DNA of 64,000 nt from Prorocentrum cordatum (Eukaryota > Sar > Dinophyceae > Prorocentrales > Prorocentraceae). This document shows positions 50,471 to 60,365 of this stretch, in pieces. The notes below the pieces were generated by a model, which was not told where the DNA came from, ran no database searches, and was given only the letters and a program-made list of their open reading frames with translations. Within the stretch, counting starts at the first letter, position 1; each line of letters starts with the position of its first letter. The stretch spans positions 234,120-298,119 of the forward strand of contig CAUYUJ010016904.1 in the NCBI GenBank assembly GCA_963575745.1, read 5' to 3'. Made by a program: the position numbers and the translations under genes.

Positions 50471-51294
50471 GCTGGCGGCTCGGACTCACCCTGGCGGGTG
50501 CACGCCGCGGCCGCCGTCACCGCTACCCCCGCCGCCCGCGCCCCCCCTGGGGAACACGCGTTGCCCCCAATGGATAACACAACCACCTTAAAAACAGTGA
50601 TTTCCTAATGGTTCTTGTACGACTTGGGGAATGCTCTGTTCTTCGGTCTTTCGGGCGTCCGAGACCGCCCAGGAGGCCAGCAGCTCTTTCGTAAACTACC
50701 CAGAAGGGTTTCCATGCAGCGCAACCAGGACTCAATACAGCCCAAAGGGGCCCCAAGATAACCCTCATGACGGCCCAAGATGGCCCCAACCGCCCCCCGA
50801 AGCATTCCAAATCCTGACCCAGTCGTTCAAGGAGACCGCTGTTGGAAGCAGGGTGGCCCGAGGAAGCCCCCAGAGGCCCCCAGAAGAAATATTTCTGCAA
50901 GCTTCGCTTTTCAGTTCTACAGCGGTGACGACGGCCCAAAAGGTTACCCAAATGCGCCCCAGACGGCCCCAGAGGCCCGAAAGAGGGTTCCAAGATGGGC
51001 TGAAGAAAGCGTCAAGCGGCACAGAAGAGCTACACGAGGCCCAAGAGAGCCCCCAGGAAACCCGAGGGGGCCACCAGAGGATTCCTACATGGTCGGAGAG
51101 GGCCCCAGGAGGGCCCCAAGACGGGCTGAGCTCCCCACGACGAGCCACGAGGGACCCGGAACGGCCGAAATGGGCCTTCAGACGGGCCAAAAAATGCCCC
51201 AAAGTACTCCGAAGGAATCCCCAGAGAGACTCCAGAGACTGCCACAATGCTTCGAAAACGGCTCCCGGCACGCGTTCCAGTAGTGGGTGCGTTG
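50471..51294. other. GC-rich sequence with loose CCCCAAGAGGCCC repeats
   Basis: From about 50640 the plus strand carries many CCCCAAGA, CCCCAGA and GGCCCAA pieces at irregular spacing, likely an old minisatellite. Long frames on both strands that continue into the GGA tract are not genes. Confidence 0.4.
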
Positions 51295-51816
51295 AGAGGA
51301 GAGGAGGAGGAGGAGGAGGAGGAGGAGGAGGAGGAGGAGGAGGAGGAGGAGGAGGAGGAGGAGGAGGAGGAGGAGGAGGAGGAGGAGGAGGAGAGGAGGA
51401 GGAGGGGAGGAGGAGGAGGAGGAGGAGGGAGGAGGAGGAGGGAGGAGGAGGAGGAGGAGGAGGAGGAGGAGGAGGAGAGGAGGAGGAGGAGGAGGAGGAG
51501 GAGGAGGAGGAGGAGGAGGAGGAGGAGGAGGAGGAGGAGGAGGAGGAGGAGGAGGAGGAGGAGGAGGAGGAGGAGGAGAGGAGGAGGAGGAGGAGGAGGA
51601 GGAGGGAGGAGGAGGAGGAGGAGGAGGGAGGAGGAGGAGGAGGAGGAGGAGGAGGAGAGGAGGAGGAGGAGGAGGAGGAGGAGGAGGAGGAGGAGGAGGA
51701 GGACAAGGAGGAGGAGGAGGAGGAGGAGGAGGAGGAGGAAGAGGAGGAGGAGGAGGAGGAGGAGGAGGGAGGAGGAGGAGGAGGAGGAGGAGGAGGAGGA
51801 GGAGGAGGAGGAGGAT
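51295..51816. repeat. Long (GGA)n tract, about 0.5 kb
   Basis: Purine-only on the plus strand except for one C near 51703. GGA triplets with occasional GAGAGG and GGGA phase slips. On the minus strand it is a TCC tract that starts exactly where the minus-strand LINE 3' UTR ends. Confidence 0.95.
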
Positions 51817-51846
51817 TTTGACATCGACAAAGCAGCCACATACACT

Positions 51847-51869
51847 TTGCCTGGTGGCGAGCCAGGCAA
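51847..51869 (-). other. 3' UTR stem-loop of the LINE
   Basis: TTGCCTGG (51847-51854) and CCAGGCAA (51862-51869) pair perfectly over a 7-nt loop, 31 bases from the element 3' end. Stringent-type LINEs are known to use a 3' stem-loop for recognition by their own RT. Confidence 0.55.
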
Positions 51870-52030
51870 GGGACGCTCCTTGGCGTAAAACCTCCACAGA
51901 TTCACCAGCGATGTCCTGGCGCCTGGAAGGCTTTCTGAAAGAGAAAACCAAACAGGGGGGGGCCGAAAGCCGAGGGGCGATTTCCAACAGACAGGAGGAT
52001 CCCCGTCGGCTAACGGCCCCCCCCCATTAA

Positions 52031-52885
52031 TTAGTCCGAGTCCGAGGAAGCCAAACAGGGTTCCTGCGGAGCTGCAGAGGCGGCCGCCTCTTGGAGGCTG
52101 GGCGCGGAAACGACACCGCAACGAAAAACACTTTCTGGCGAATCGGGCGGCACGTTGCAGGCCTCCTTGTTCACCTGAGGGTCCAAGCCAGGGGCGAACG
52201 GAGGCAGACATGGCGAATCTACAATCGTGAGGCCCCGCGTGCATGCACGCGGGTATTTACCCGCCATGATCTTGTTGAAATTCGTGCGACCGTGCCTGCT
52301 GAACTGACCTGGGCAACGGTTCGCCAAATTGCTTTTGGCAAGCACTCCGTGGTGCAGGAAGGCTCCGCACTTCACACGAAGGAAACAGTCAGAGCCATCG
52401 GAAACATGAAAAAGTACAGGCACATGCGCGTTGCTCTCGGCCGCATCCAAATCTGGTTGCGCCGAGCCTACACACTTGCCAGGGCCAGGTTTTGCCTCGG
52501 ACCTGGACCCTTTGCGACAGACCGTGCAATGCCACATGCCACTACAATGCTGCCACGCGTGCCCCTGGACAGGCAGCCCCAGGGGTTTCTCAGCGTGCTC
52601 GGCACGCAGCTCGACTCCGTCCAACTTCAGCTTTGGCCACTGTGGCAGAAGCTTCGCGGCCAAGCGGCACACAGCGCGGGCTACAGCAATGCAGCTCTGA
52701 ACACGATTTTCCTCGGCCTCAGCGGGTCGAGGATGCGCCTGCGCGCCCATCTTTGCGACGGCGTCAGCGTGGCCATTTCCCCGACGGCGAAAACGCTCAC
52801 TCTCGTCAAGCTCTGGCTCGTCGGGGTCTAAGTGAGCCCTAACCTTGGTCAAGGCAGAGATGTGGCAGCACTGGTTGATGTACAA
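52031..52885 (-). pseudogene. LINE RNase H end and C-terminal tail
   Basis: The minus-strand frame starts TKVRAHLDPDEPELDESE, then RRRGNGHADAVAKMGA, the last conserved block of RNase H. It continues into a tail with CSGMWHCTVC, a possible Cys-x2-Cys metal ligand pair, and ends in an acidic SSDSD. The tail has no named family. A frameshift at about 52840-52940 separates it from the main RT ORF, in which the earlier RNase H blocks lie. Confidence 0.65.
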
Positions 52886-55800
52886 GAAATGGCCAGCGTA
52901 CTTGCGCTTGCGACAGTCGTGCCGCCGCGGGCAAGTTAAAATGCGAGACTACCGCCCGGCAGTCAGTATAACAATCACTCGGAGTCCCCAGCTGCAGGGA
53001 AGCCTGTGCTAGAGCTGTAAACTCGGCCGCAGGGGCCGACTGAGCAATCGGCGCCCACACAGGCCCATGCAGCGTGCACTCGGGTTGGCCATCAGCCGAG
53101 ACCTGGACCACTCCCCATCCAGCCCTCGAAAGTTCTGGTATCGGATGCCCGAACAAACTCCCATCTACGAAAATTCGGCCCCCGATCACTCCGCCATCGA
53201 AATCGCGATCGTCCCGATACGATTTGATTTCCACACCGCCGAACTCCCGAGGCTGAGGCCAATGCCCTTCAGGATGCTCGAAGATGCCGCGCGTGTATAA
53301 AATTTCCTCATCCTTCGTGAGCTCCCCACACGCCATCTTGATGATATCCTCTTTCACCAACTCCTCCCTCTCGCCCCTCACGGCCCCGCAAGTCCAAAGC
53401 CTATGATGCGGGGTGTCAACAGCCTGCTGACAGAGAGGACAGAGCAGCTGTTCGTCGTCTAACTGGTATCCAAGGGCATGAGCCCGTGACGCTGTCCAGC
53501 AGCCCCCACAGGCCAGACTACGAATAGCTCCTTTTTCCATGGGCGTGTAGCGTTTTTTGCGGGCTTCAGATTTGACAATGTCAAAGCGCACGCGGCCCCA
53601 GGGCACCTCCAGCTTGACAGCAATGGACCTCTCAAGGTCCCGAACGACCGCCCTTCGCAAAATATCCTTGAGTAAAGTAGGACTGGCGTAAGTAAGCGAA
53701 GCAGCAGTGCCACGATGATCCATCAGCGTGGCGAAGTCCCGCATTCGCCACCCTATCCTCTTTACAGACATGTACAACGCACTGATGGGTCCGTGAACGT
53801 GTCTCCATGCGATGGGCAGGGTGGCGGACTCGAAGACAGCAGACCAAAGACGGCGCAGCTCTGGCATGCTAAAACAGAAAGGAAAGGCCCTTGTCTGCGC
53901 TGCCCAAACCTCCTTGCTCCACCTCACGATCGGTGCAACCATCCCATGCCAGCAAGGCTCATCCTCTAACACGAGTGCAGCAGACAAAGATCGTCCGCCA
54001 CAAGACGGCCGTAGACACTTGCCAGCTTGCTGCCTGATACGACCTAACTCGGCGTTACTTAGACCGTGAACTTCAGCTCCGTAGCACATCCCTGGCAGAG
54101 GCCCACTACAGAACATCTTTCTCGCAGACCGGCCAAGGATATGCCTCTGTCTCTTGATGCGCTCCACCTTCCTCCGAAAACCTCTCTCTCTCTGCTTCCG
54201 CTTAACCGCTCTCCCTCGCACCCTGCTACCTTTCCCAGCCGTGTCATCAATCCCCAAGTTGACAGCAGTAGAGTGGTTCGCGCTGGGCCCCGACAGGGCC
54301 CCAAGCCACTCGGCCAACAACTTGCCGAGAGTGGCGTCACTGGCAACAAGGTTGGCCTTGTCGGGGGAGATAACAGACGTCAAATCCTCTGTGACCGCCA
54401 CATGCACAGCTGCCGTGGCCGACTTCAAATCAGCCAAGACCTGCTTGAAAGTGCCAGTACTAGAAATCCCTATGTCATCTACGAAGAGGTCGATGCTAGT
54501 GGTGGGCCCCACAGAGACCTGCAAAAACGTATCCATGTAAAAGATACGCACGTAAGTTGTAGCTAGACTGCAGCCTGCAATAACACCCCTGGATGCCAGG
54601 AAAGGCCCAGCCAGGAACCCAGTGATGTTAATGAAACGAGCCGATTTGTAAGCAGCCAGCGAAACCTTGATGACTGTGCGCGGGAAACCCAATTTAAGAC
54701 ACCGAGCCTCAAGATCCCCAAGGTCCATCAACTCATAAAACTTATACATGCCCCATAAGACTGTCGCAGCACATCCCCCTGTTCGCGTGGACCCTTCTGC
54801 ACGAGCAGCTTGGCGCCAGACAACATCCGTGGCACTCTTAAACCCACTACCGGAGAAAAAACTTGCCGAGTGAGCCCCCTCCCATTCCACTGCAACCTCC
54901 CTCCGGATCTCCCCCCACAAGCGGTAAGTGGACGTGAAGATCCCGATCGGGCGCAGGCCGCCCATCGGCTTTGGAAGCATAGCCAGCATCACTAAACGAA
55001 TCTGGATGGGAAGAGTCGACATCATCTCAATGATACCGAAGATGCATGAAAGGACTTCGAGCGATTCGTTGCAAAGAAGGCGAAAGTGCCTCATGTAAAA
55101 ACCATCAACACTGACTGCAGATCGACTATTGTATGAGCGGCTTGCCAAACGAATCGTGTCATCAGAAACTCTTGGCAAGGCAGGCATAGGCTGGAAATCC
55201 TGGCACTGGTTGTAGTCGATGGATTCAGCTCCTTCAGTAGCCAGCCACAGACCTTTGAACCTGAGCCCTTCAGCCTTGAGTAACGACAAAGGGTCCGACA
55301 GCACCTGGCCCGATGCTGACAGTGTCGAGGACGGAGCCCAGGCTTCGACAGGCTCCGACCAAGCGTGGGCCGCGCGAGCCCCTTGGTCGATGTCCTTCAG
55401 AAGCCACTCCTTCCACGCACGGTCAGCATCGTTCTTGGCAGCGAGCGAGGCCATCTTCAGCGCGTCTGCGAGGCGCGTCGAGATGGTGTAGCAATCATCG
55501 AAAGACTGGCCGTCCTTCGCCATAAACTCACATACATCTGCATACAACTGGCTGAAATCACTCTTGGCGAAGTTGTCCAGAATGAAACTCGAAGGGGAAC
55601 AGATGGCTGCTTTTGCGTGAAATCTGGCTGGCTTGTCGGGCTCTCCAGCCCGCGCATGAATCCACCAGAGCCGATAATTCTGACAAAGCCAGCGGACACA
55701 GAACAAAGCGGGGTGTCGACCTGGACGTTTGTCTCTTTTCCTGATGTCAACCCACCAGACTTGTGGAGATTCTCCCCGACAACCATTCTTAGGCAACTTG

Positions 55801-56040
55801 GTCTGTAGGGCCCCTTCTAACTCCAACTCAGCCGTATTAGCCCAAGACTTGCACAACGTGTCGAGCCCCTCAAATGCCTCGCGAGACCCACGCTGAGCAC
55901 AATCAAAAACTCCCTCAGCAAGTTTGAGAACTTGGCTCCAGTCACGGGGGGCAGGGGCAGGACCAATAGGAGGTTCGACAGGAAGAGGGGGAGGTTTCCG
56001 AAACGATAACACCTTCAGGTCCTCCAACTGCTCGAAAAAA
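52839..56040 (-). pseudogene. LINE reverse transcriptase with zinc motif and RNase H start
   Basis: A 1062-residue open frame with no ATG start, a continuation of the endonuclease. RT blocks are AMLPKPMGGLRPIGIFTS, the palm block with GMYKFYELMD where the first acid would be, SRGVIAGCSLATTYV and SIDLFVDDIGISS (FVDD near residue 512). Then GAEVHGLSNAELGRI, CPLCQQAVDTPHHRLWTC (zinc-like), RIFVDGSLFGHPIPELSRAGW (RNase H first Asp, near residue 952), AAEFTALAQASLQLG (Glu) and YTDCRAVVSHF (Asp). The segment encodes the enzyme that would prime at nicked chromosomal DNA. It is well preserved but separated from both neighbours by frame breaks. Confidence 0.85.
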
Positions 56041-56880
56041 GGTCATTTCCACAGGATAATGTGGTGAGATGTTAACATTACGATTTACCTGGATCGAGCA
56101 GATACCTTTGGCGAGCCCGCTAGAAACCAGGAAATTGCCCAGGACTCGAACTCCCGCAGAAGAAAGACACGTCCCAGACTCCGTGCTCACCAACTGGGCC
56201 TCCAAGGACTCAACGAACTGGCACTTGCCTAAGACCGCGGGGTCCATGTTGAAGTCCCCATCCGATAATATACGAAGACATGCACGAGCTGACCGTGGAG
56301 CCTATCTCAGCGAGAATGTCAATAATCGCATCGCTGAGCTCTTCAACGCAGTGCAAGTAGCAACTGATCAGCAGGATGGGATCCCCCTTGCCTACATGAG
56401 TCCACGCTGCCATTGCACGGTGCTGGCATACCTTAGTACCTCCGACTGGTACGTGCAATCCAAGAAAGCTCCTGACCAGAACCGCCACCCCGCCTGAGGT
56501 GTACACGTCCGTATCTTCACGAGTCACTTTAGCTGGTTCGAAGAGGCCCTTCCACCCGTTCTTGAGCAACCAACTCTGGGCCTGAGCAATCTGGTATTCA
56601 CTAAGGTGATGCTCCTGTAACAAAACTACGTGTGCGGACGTGGTCGGCAGCCACTCTTTGGCTGATGACCACGCCGTACAATTGCAACTACAAGCCTGCA
56701 GAGCAATGGCATCCTTACCAGGGGCCTGGGGGGTCCCAAAGAAGTCAAAACTCTCAGACCCCCCTGACAGGGGCTGAGAGAGCCCACACCCCACGTCGGC
56801 AGGACAAAATTTAACGTGGGGGGCGGAGATGCCTGCCGAAAGGCTCGTCTGCGGATATGCTAAAGGCTGCACAGACAGCG
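56030..56880 (-). pseudogene. LINE endonuclease domain, two frame breaks
   Basis: From about 56880 leftward the minus strand reads NCTAWSSAKEWL, HVVLLQEHHLSEYQI (catalytic Glu), YTSGGVAVLVRSFLG and ILLISCYLHC. One base out of frame it continues as DGDFNMDPAVLG (the GDFN catalytic block, near 56240-56262) and ESGTCLSSAGVRVL. A T6 run at 56036-56041 then shifts into the RT frame. These blocks match the exonuclease-endonuclease-phosphatase fold that nicks target DNA for LINE insertion. The domain would be complete apart from two one-base indels. Confidence 0.75.
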
Positions 56881-57053
56881 TGTCGCGCCTTCCAAAACCA
56901 TTTCCGAGACTACCCGTGGCCGCTGGGCCACTGTCGGCAGGAGACAGAAGGAACCAGAGAAACGTATCCGGATTTGAGATGGCCCGAGCGAGGCGATCCA
57001 CAGGCTCGAGCTTACAAAAAGTTGGTCCATGGAGACGTTTCCCCCTGCCGTCT

Positions 57054-58226
57054 TTATGGGGTACGCACGGCAGGGGGAGGGGCTTGCTGAGGCTTGTCAA
57101 GAGCCGCAGCCGCACGCTCACGCACTGAAGAGGCTGCTGAAGCGTCACTGTCGCTGCCTTCCCCAGCAGCCGCCACAGACTCCGCCTGTGGCTCACGTGA
57201 AGCTGCAGCGGCAGGCGGTGTCCTCGGTGCTGCTCCTGCCGCACCCGTCGGCTGAGCTGCCCCAGGAAGCGTGCCTCCGTCCTCGTCGGCTCGCCGCTTC
57301 TTGCCCAACCTAGCCACGTGCTTGGCCTGCTCCTCACGAATGTTTTTGGCCTTCGAGAGGGCGTCGGCGAACATGGATGAGCAGGCTTCGCGGAACTGGG
57401 CGTTGAGCGTCTGGCGGCGTGTCTCCATCTCATCATTATCTTCCTTGGCAATAGTATACTCACTCTCGTCGAATTTGAAAATCGAGTCGAGGCTGACCAG
57501 GTCGAACACGGTGCACTTACCATCCATGAGCTCGGATACATCGACCTTTCCGACGACTCCCTTCGAACAGTCTTCGGTGCTGACCATGCCACCAGCCAAC
57601 TCCCTGACCAGTTCCTTGTATTTTTCGTCGGCGTCCTGGAGCTCGGCACGTGCAGCAGCAGCAGCGTCCCGTTGCACACTGAGCTGGTCTTCCAGCTTGC
57701 CGAGGCGGTCCAATTCGACTGAGAGCTTCCTTTCCCAGTATTGAACGTTACTATGAGCTTTTGCGGCCCGCTGTTGTGCAGGAGCGGGTTGTGCTGACTT
57801 CGTGAGCTTGTCCAGGGCCTGCTTGTGCTTGTTGGCGGCTGACATATCTCTTCCTTTCTCGCAGAGTGAGATGAGCTGGCGCAGCTCGTCGGCCGAGAGG
57901 GAGACACTTCCGACACTGCCGTTGAACCCGCTGCCACCAGCCCCACCACCAGGAGGAACTTGAGGCCCAGGAATGCGCGGAAGGTCTGGCCACTGAGCTG
58001 GATCATGCCTCTCTGTGTCGCAATGCTTGCAGAAAGCCCACGAGCCGATGTTCTTGTTGCAGTTGCACTGGCTGCACCGCCAGCGCCTGCCGCTCCACTG
58101 GCCTGCCCACGCAGACCCCTGCCCCCTGCCCTCGCGGCTGCCCCACTGGGTCGGGCCGCGCCAGGGCGGGGTAGGCTGCCAGGCACCGTTGCCTTGCCCA
58201 CGCGACTGCCAGGAGCCATTGGACAT
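57054..58226 (-). CDS. LINE ORF1 protein with RanBP2-type zinc finger
   Basis: An intact 390-residue frame starting at the minus-strand ATG 58226 (MSNGSWQSRG). An extra 29 codons upstream lack an ATG. After a Gly/Trp/Arg-rich start comes WRCSQCNCNKNIGSWAFCKH, then C: Cys 51, 54, 66 and 69 fit W-x-C-x2-C-x11-C-x2-C of RanBP2-type fingers, which often bind single-stranded RNA. A coiled-coil stretch follows (residues about 100-230, RKLSVELDRLGKLEDQL, DEKYKELVRELAG), then an acidic part and an Ala/Pro-rich tail. ORF1 proteins usually bind element RNA and chaperone it. Family beyond this unknown. The endonuclease frame follows about 170 bp later. Confidence 0.75.
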   Translation of the reverse strand: MSNGSWQSRGQGNGAWQPTPPWRGPTQWGSREGRGQGSAWAGQWSGRRWRCSQCNCNKNIGSWAFCKHCDTERHDPAQWPDLPRIPGPQVPPGGGAGGSGFNGSVGSVSLSADELRQLISLCEKGRDMSAANKHKQALDKLTKSAQPAPAQQRAAKAHSNVQYWERKLSVELDRLGKLEDQLSVQRDAAAAARAELQDADEKYKELVRELAGGMVSTEDCSKGVVGKVDVSELMDGKCTVFDLVSLDSIFKFDESEYTIAKEDNDEMETRRQTLNAQFREACSSMFADALSKAKNIREEQAKHVARLGKKRRADEDGGTLPGAAQPTGAAGAAPRTPPAAAASREPQAESVAAAGEGSDSDASAASSVRERAAAALDKPQQAPPPAVRTP

Positions 58227-58333
58227 GGCAGAGGGAAACTCTGTGGAGCGGTCAGAAACGAGCCACCTGACCCGATACTGCAATGCCGTTCTGAAGTTCG
58301 CAGTATCAAACACACCTGTGTGCCAGAACGGCT

Positions 58334-58410
58334 AGGAGGAGGAGGAGGAGGAGGAGGAGGAGCAGGAGGAGGAGGAGCAGAAGGAGAAATATCAGGAGGA
58401 CGAGGAGGGG
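58334..58410. repeat. GGA tract at the LINE 5' edge
   Basis: A GGA run with CAGGA interruptions begins right after the last LINE-like base (GGCTAGGAGGAGG). It is the counterpart of the tract at the other end of the element. Confidence 0.8.
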
Positions 58411-58589
58411 GAAGAGAAGGAGTGTCATTGTTCTTGTAAGATTATCTTGTTCTCTGATTCTCTGGCTCGGGGAGGGATGCTGAGGACGTGGAGGGAAGGG
58501 GAGCGCAGGATGAAGAGGGCTCGAGAGGAGGAAGGAGGTGAAGTAGGTGAAGGAACACAAGGAGGGACACACCGAAGAGCGGGGAAGAC

Positions 58590-58655
58590 AGGGAGGAGGC
58601 GGAGAAGGAGGAGGAGGAGGAAGAAGAGGAGGAGGAGGAGGAGGAGAGATGAAGG
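58590..58655. repeat. GGA/GAA purine tract
   Basis: Short purine run in a generally purine-rich 300 bp (58440-58740). Confidence 0.8.
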
Positions 58656-58769
58656 AACAGGGATCCCTTTCAGGGAGACGCTGACGAGGAAACGGATGAG
58701 TATATGATGATGGGAAGATGGAGAACGGGAAGAGGAGAAGGGTAAGGGGATTGCAGTGGACCAGGGATG

Positions 58770-59080
58770 ATGGCAGCGATGACGCTGATGATGATGACGG
58801 TGACTATGCCGCCGACGACCATCAATACATTAATGATGCGGATGATGATGTTGATGATGCTGATGATGCTGATGTTGATGCTGATGCTGATGTTGATGCT
58901 GATGATGATGCTGATGATGATGATGACATTGACGAAAATGCGATGACGATGGCGGTGATGATCACGATGCTGATGCTAATGGTGATGATGATGATTGTTG
59001 TGATGGTGAAGTTGACGATGACCATGACGATGACGGGGATGAGGATGACAATGATGACGATGATCATGACCCTAGCTAGA
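58770..59080. repeat. GATGATGCTGAT trinucleotide-type repeat
   Basis: GAT, GCT and GAC triplets alternate over about 300 bp. One frame gives poly-Asp and Ala. It ends at a GCGCGCGC-CAA-GCGCGCGC palindrome near 59087-59106. Confidence 0.85.
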
Positions 59081-59107
59081 ACTTGAGCGCGCGCCAAGCG
59101 CGCGCGA

Positions 59108-59260
59108 TGGTTCTAGTATCTATATGTATGTGTATATGTGTATATATATGTAAAGATACAGACATATACATCGGACGATCTACATAGACATATCTATACA
59201 TATGTACGTATATGTAGGCATGAAGGTGTATATATATATATATATCGATATCTATATCAA
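59108..59260. repeat. TA-rich imperfect dinucleotide tract
   Basis: TATATG, TATACA and TATCGATA elements, including a (TA)8-like run at 59230-59246. AT-rich island. Confidence 0.8.
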
Positions 59261-59714
59261 TATAAACAGATGGTGCCCTGAGTAGATGATTCGTTCGATA
59301 GGTCGATCGACAGATGGGTATATGCGCGCGACAATAGGAAAGTTGAAGAAGCCACCAAATAATCCAGAGCCATCGCAAATCGACCGTCTCCCCCCCTCTC
59401 CCCCCCCAACCTCCTTATCACCCGTAGGTTGGTCCTATCGGTGCGCTCACACCCCCTGCCTTCCTTGTCAACAAACATTGCAAGTGGTCGTTGACAGTCC
59501 GCCCATGATCTAGATTTTGCCGGAATGTGCATGCTGTTCCTTTTGACAGGGATGGCGGGGAGGGGGTGGTGGGCGGGAGCGCTCGTGGTTCCTGGTTGGC
59601 GGCCGGCCGAGTGGAGGGATGATTGGTAACAATAAGCAGGGATGGAACCCCGCACCGGATGGGACAATACCTGGGATTATGAAGAAGGCCGGTAATGATA
59701 TTAACAAGAAGAGG

Positions 59715-59818
59715 AGTCATATAATAATAATAATGATAATAAGACTAATACTAGCAGTAGTAACAATAGTACTACTAGTACTGCTGGTACCAATCATATT
59801 ACTCATAATAATACTAAG
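59715..59818. repeat. ATA/AGTA triplet tract
   Basis: ATAATA then ACTAGTA-like triplets. Low-complexity AT-rich sequence. Confidence 0.8.
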
Positions 59819-60149
59819 CACTTAAACAATTCCGCCCATAGGGCTGATGATATTTGGCCAGCCCAGCACTCGTGAACATCGTGCATGAGCGTCGTGACCC
59901 GCCGCGCCGGTTGCGCGGCACGAGCTCCGCCTCACAACTGGCTCGGCCGCACGGGCTCCGACCCAAAACGCCCGCCACCGCAGCAACTCCGACCCACCTC
60001 CTGGTTACCGCCTCTCTCGTGGGCCCACGACCCCACCGAGGTCCACGTGCACGTCGTGCCCAGACTTCCTGAAGACCACCTGGGCGGCGACCGCCGCCCT
60101 GGGCGGCGCGACCCTGCCCGTGCTCGCCCCCCTCGGCGGCCCCCGAATC
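59819..60149. other. No recognisable feature
   Basis: GC-rich with overlapping frames on both strands and no motif. Confidence 0.4.
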
Positions 60150-60365
60150 GTGCGGTGACCACGCCGTGTGGTGAGTCGGTGGGAATTCGGGGTCACCGCA
60201 CAGTTTTGGGACTTGGGCAGATTCTGGGGTTCGTTTTCCAGGGGTGCCTCGGGCGACTGGGGTCCTTACGGTCCCTAGACCGTGTGGTGACGGAGCGTGC
60301 GGTGAGGTCTTTGGGGATTTCGAAGTCACCGCGCGGTCTGTCACAGCACTATTTTGGGACCCCCA
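60150..60365 (+). repeat. Dispersed repeat family A, copy 2
   Basis: Matches 9939-10140 over its length in the same orientation. It holds GTGCGGTGACCACGCCGTGT, GGTCACCGCAC, CGTGTGGTGACGGAGC and GTGCGGTGAGGTC, which are direct and inverted versions of one GTGCGGTGAC element. Confidence 0.7.

Larger units (their letters stand above)
51817..58333 (-). mobile_element. Nearly complete non-LTR (LINE-like) retrotransposon
   Basis: On the minus strand, in order: ORF1 with a RanBP2-like zinc finger, an apurinic-endonuclease-type domain, reverse transcriptase with FVDD, a Cys/His motif, RNase H, and a C-terminal Cys-containing tail, then a roughly 215-bp 3' UTR with a stem-loop. Both ends abut GGA tracts (51295-51816 and from 58334). 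Three single-base frame breaks interrupt ORF2, so the copy is recent but probably inactive, unless these are sequence errors in homopolymers. The order with RNase H after RT fits the I/R1/LOA-like groups; I do not assign a clade. Confidence 0.88.

Noticed and set aside
50765-52244. Very long open frames on both strands rich in poly-Ser, poly-Leu, poly-Pro, poly-Glu and poly-Gly
   Set aside because: They exist because a GGA/TCC tract has no stop codons. Composition follows the triplet in every frame and there is no motif.
56210-58315. 701-residue minus-strand open frame as one protein
   Set aside because: Its first two thirds are the out-of-frame shadow of ORF1. Only the last third carries the endonuclease motifs.
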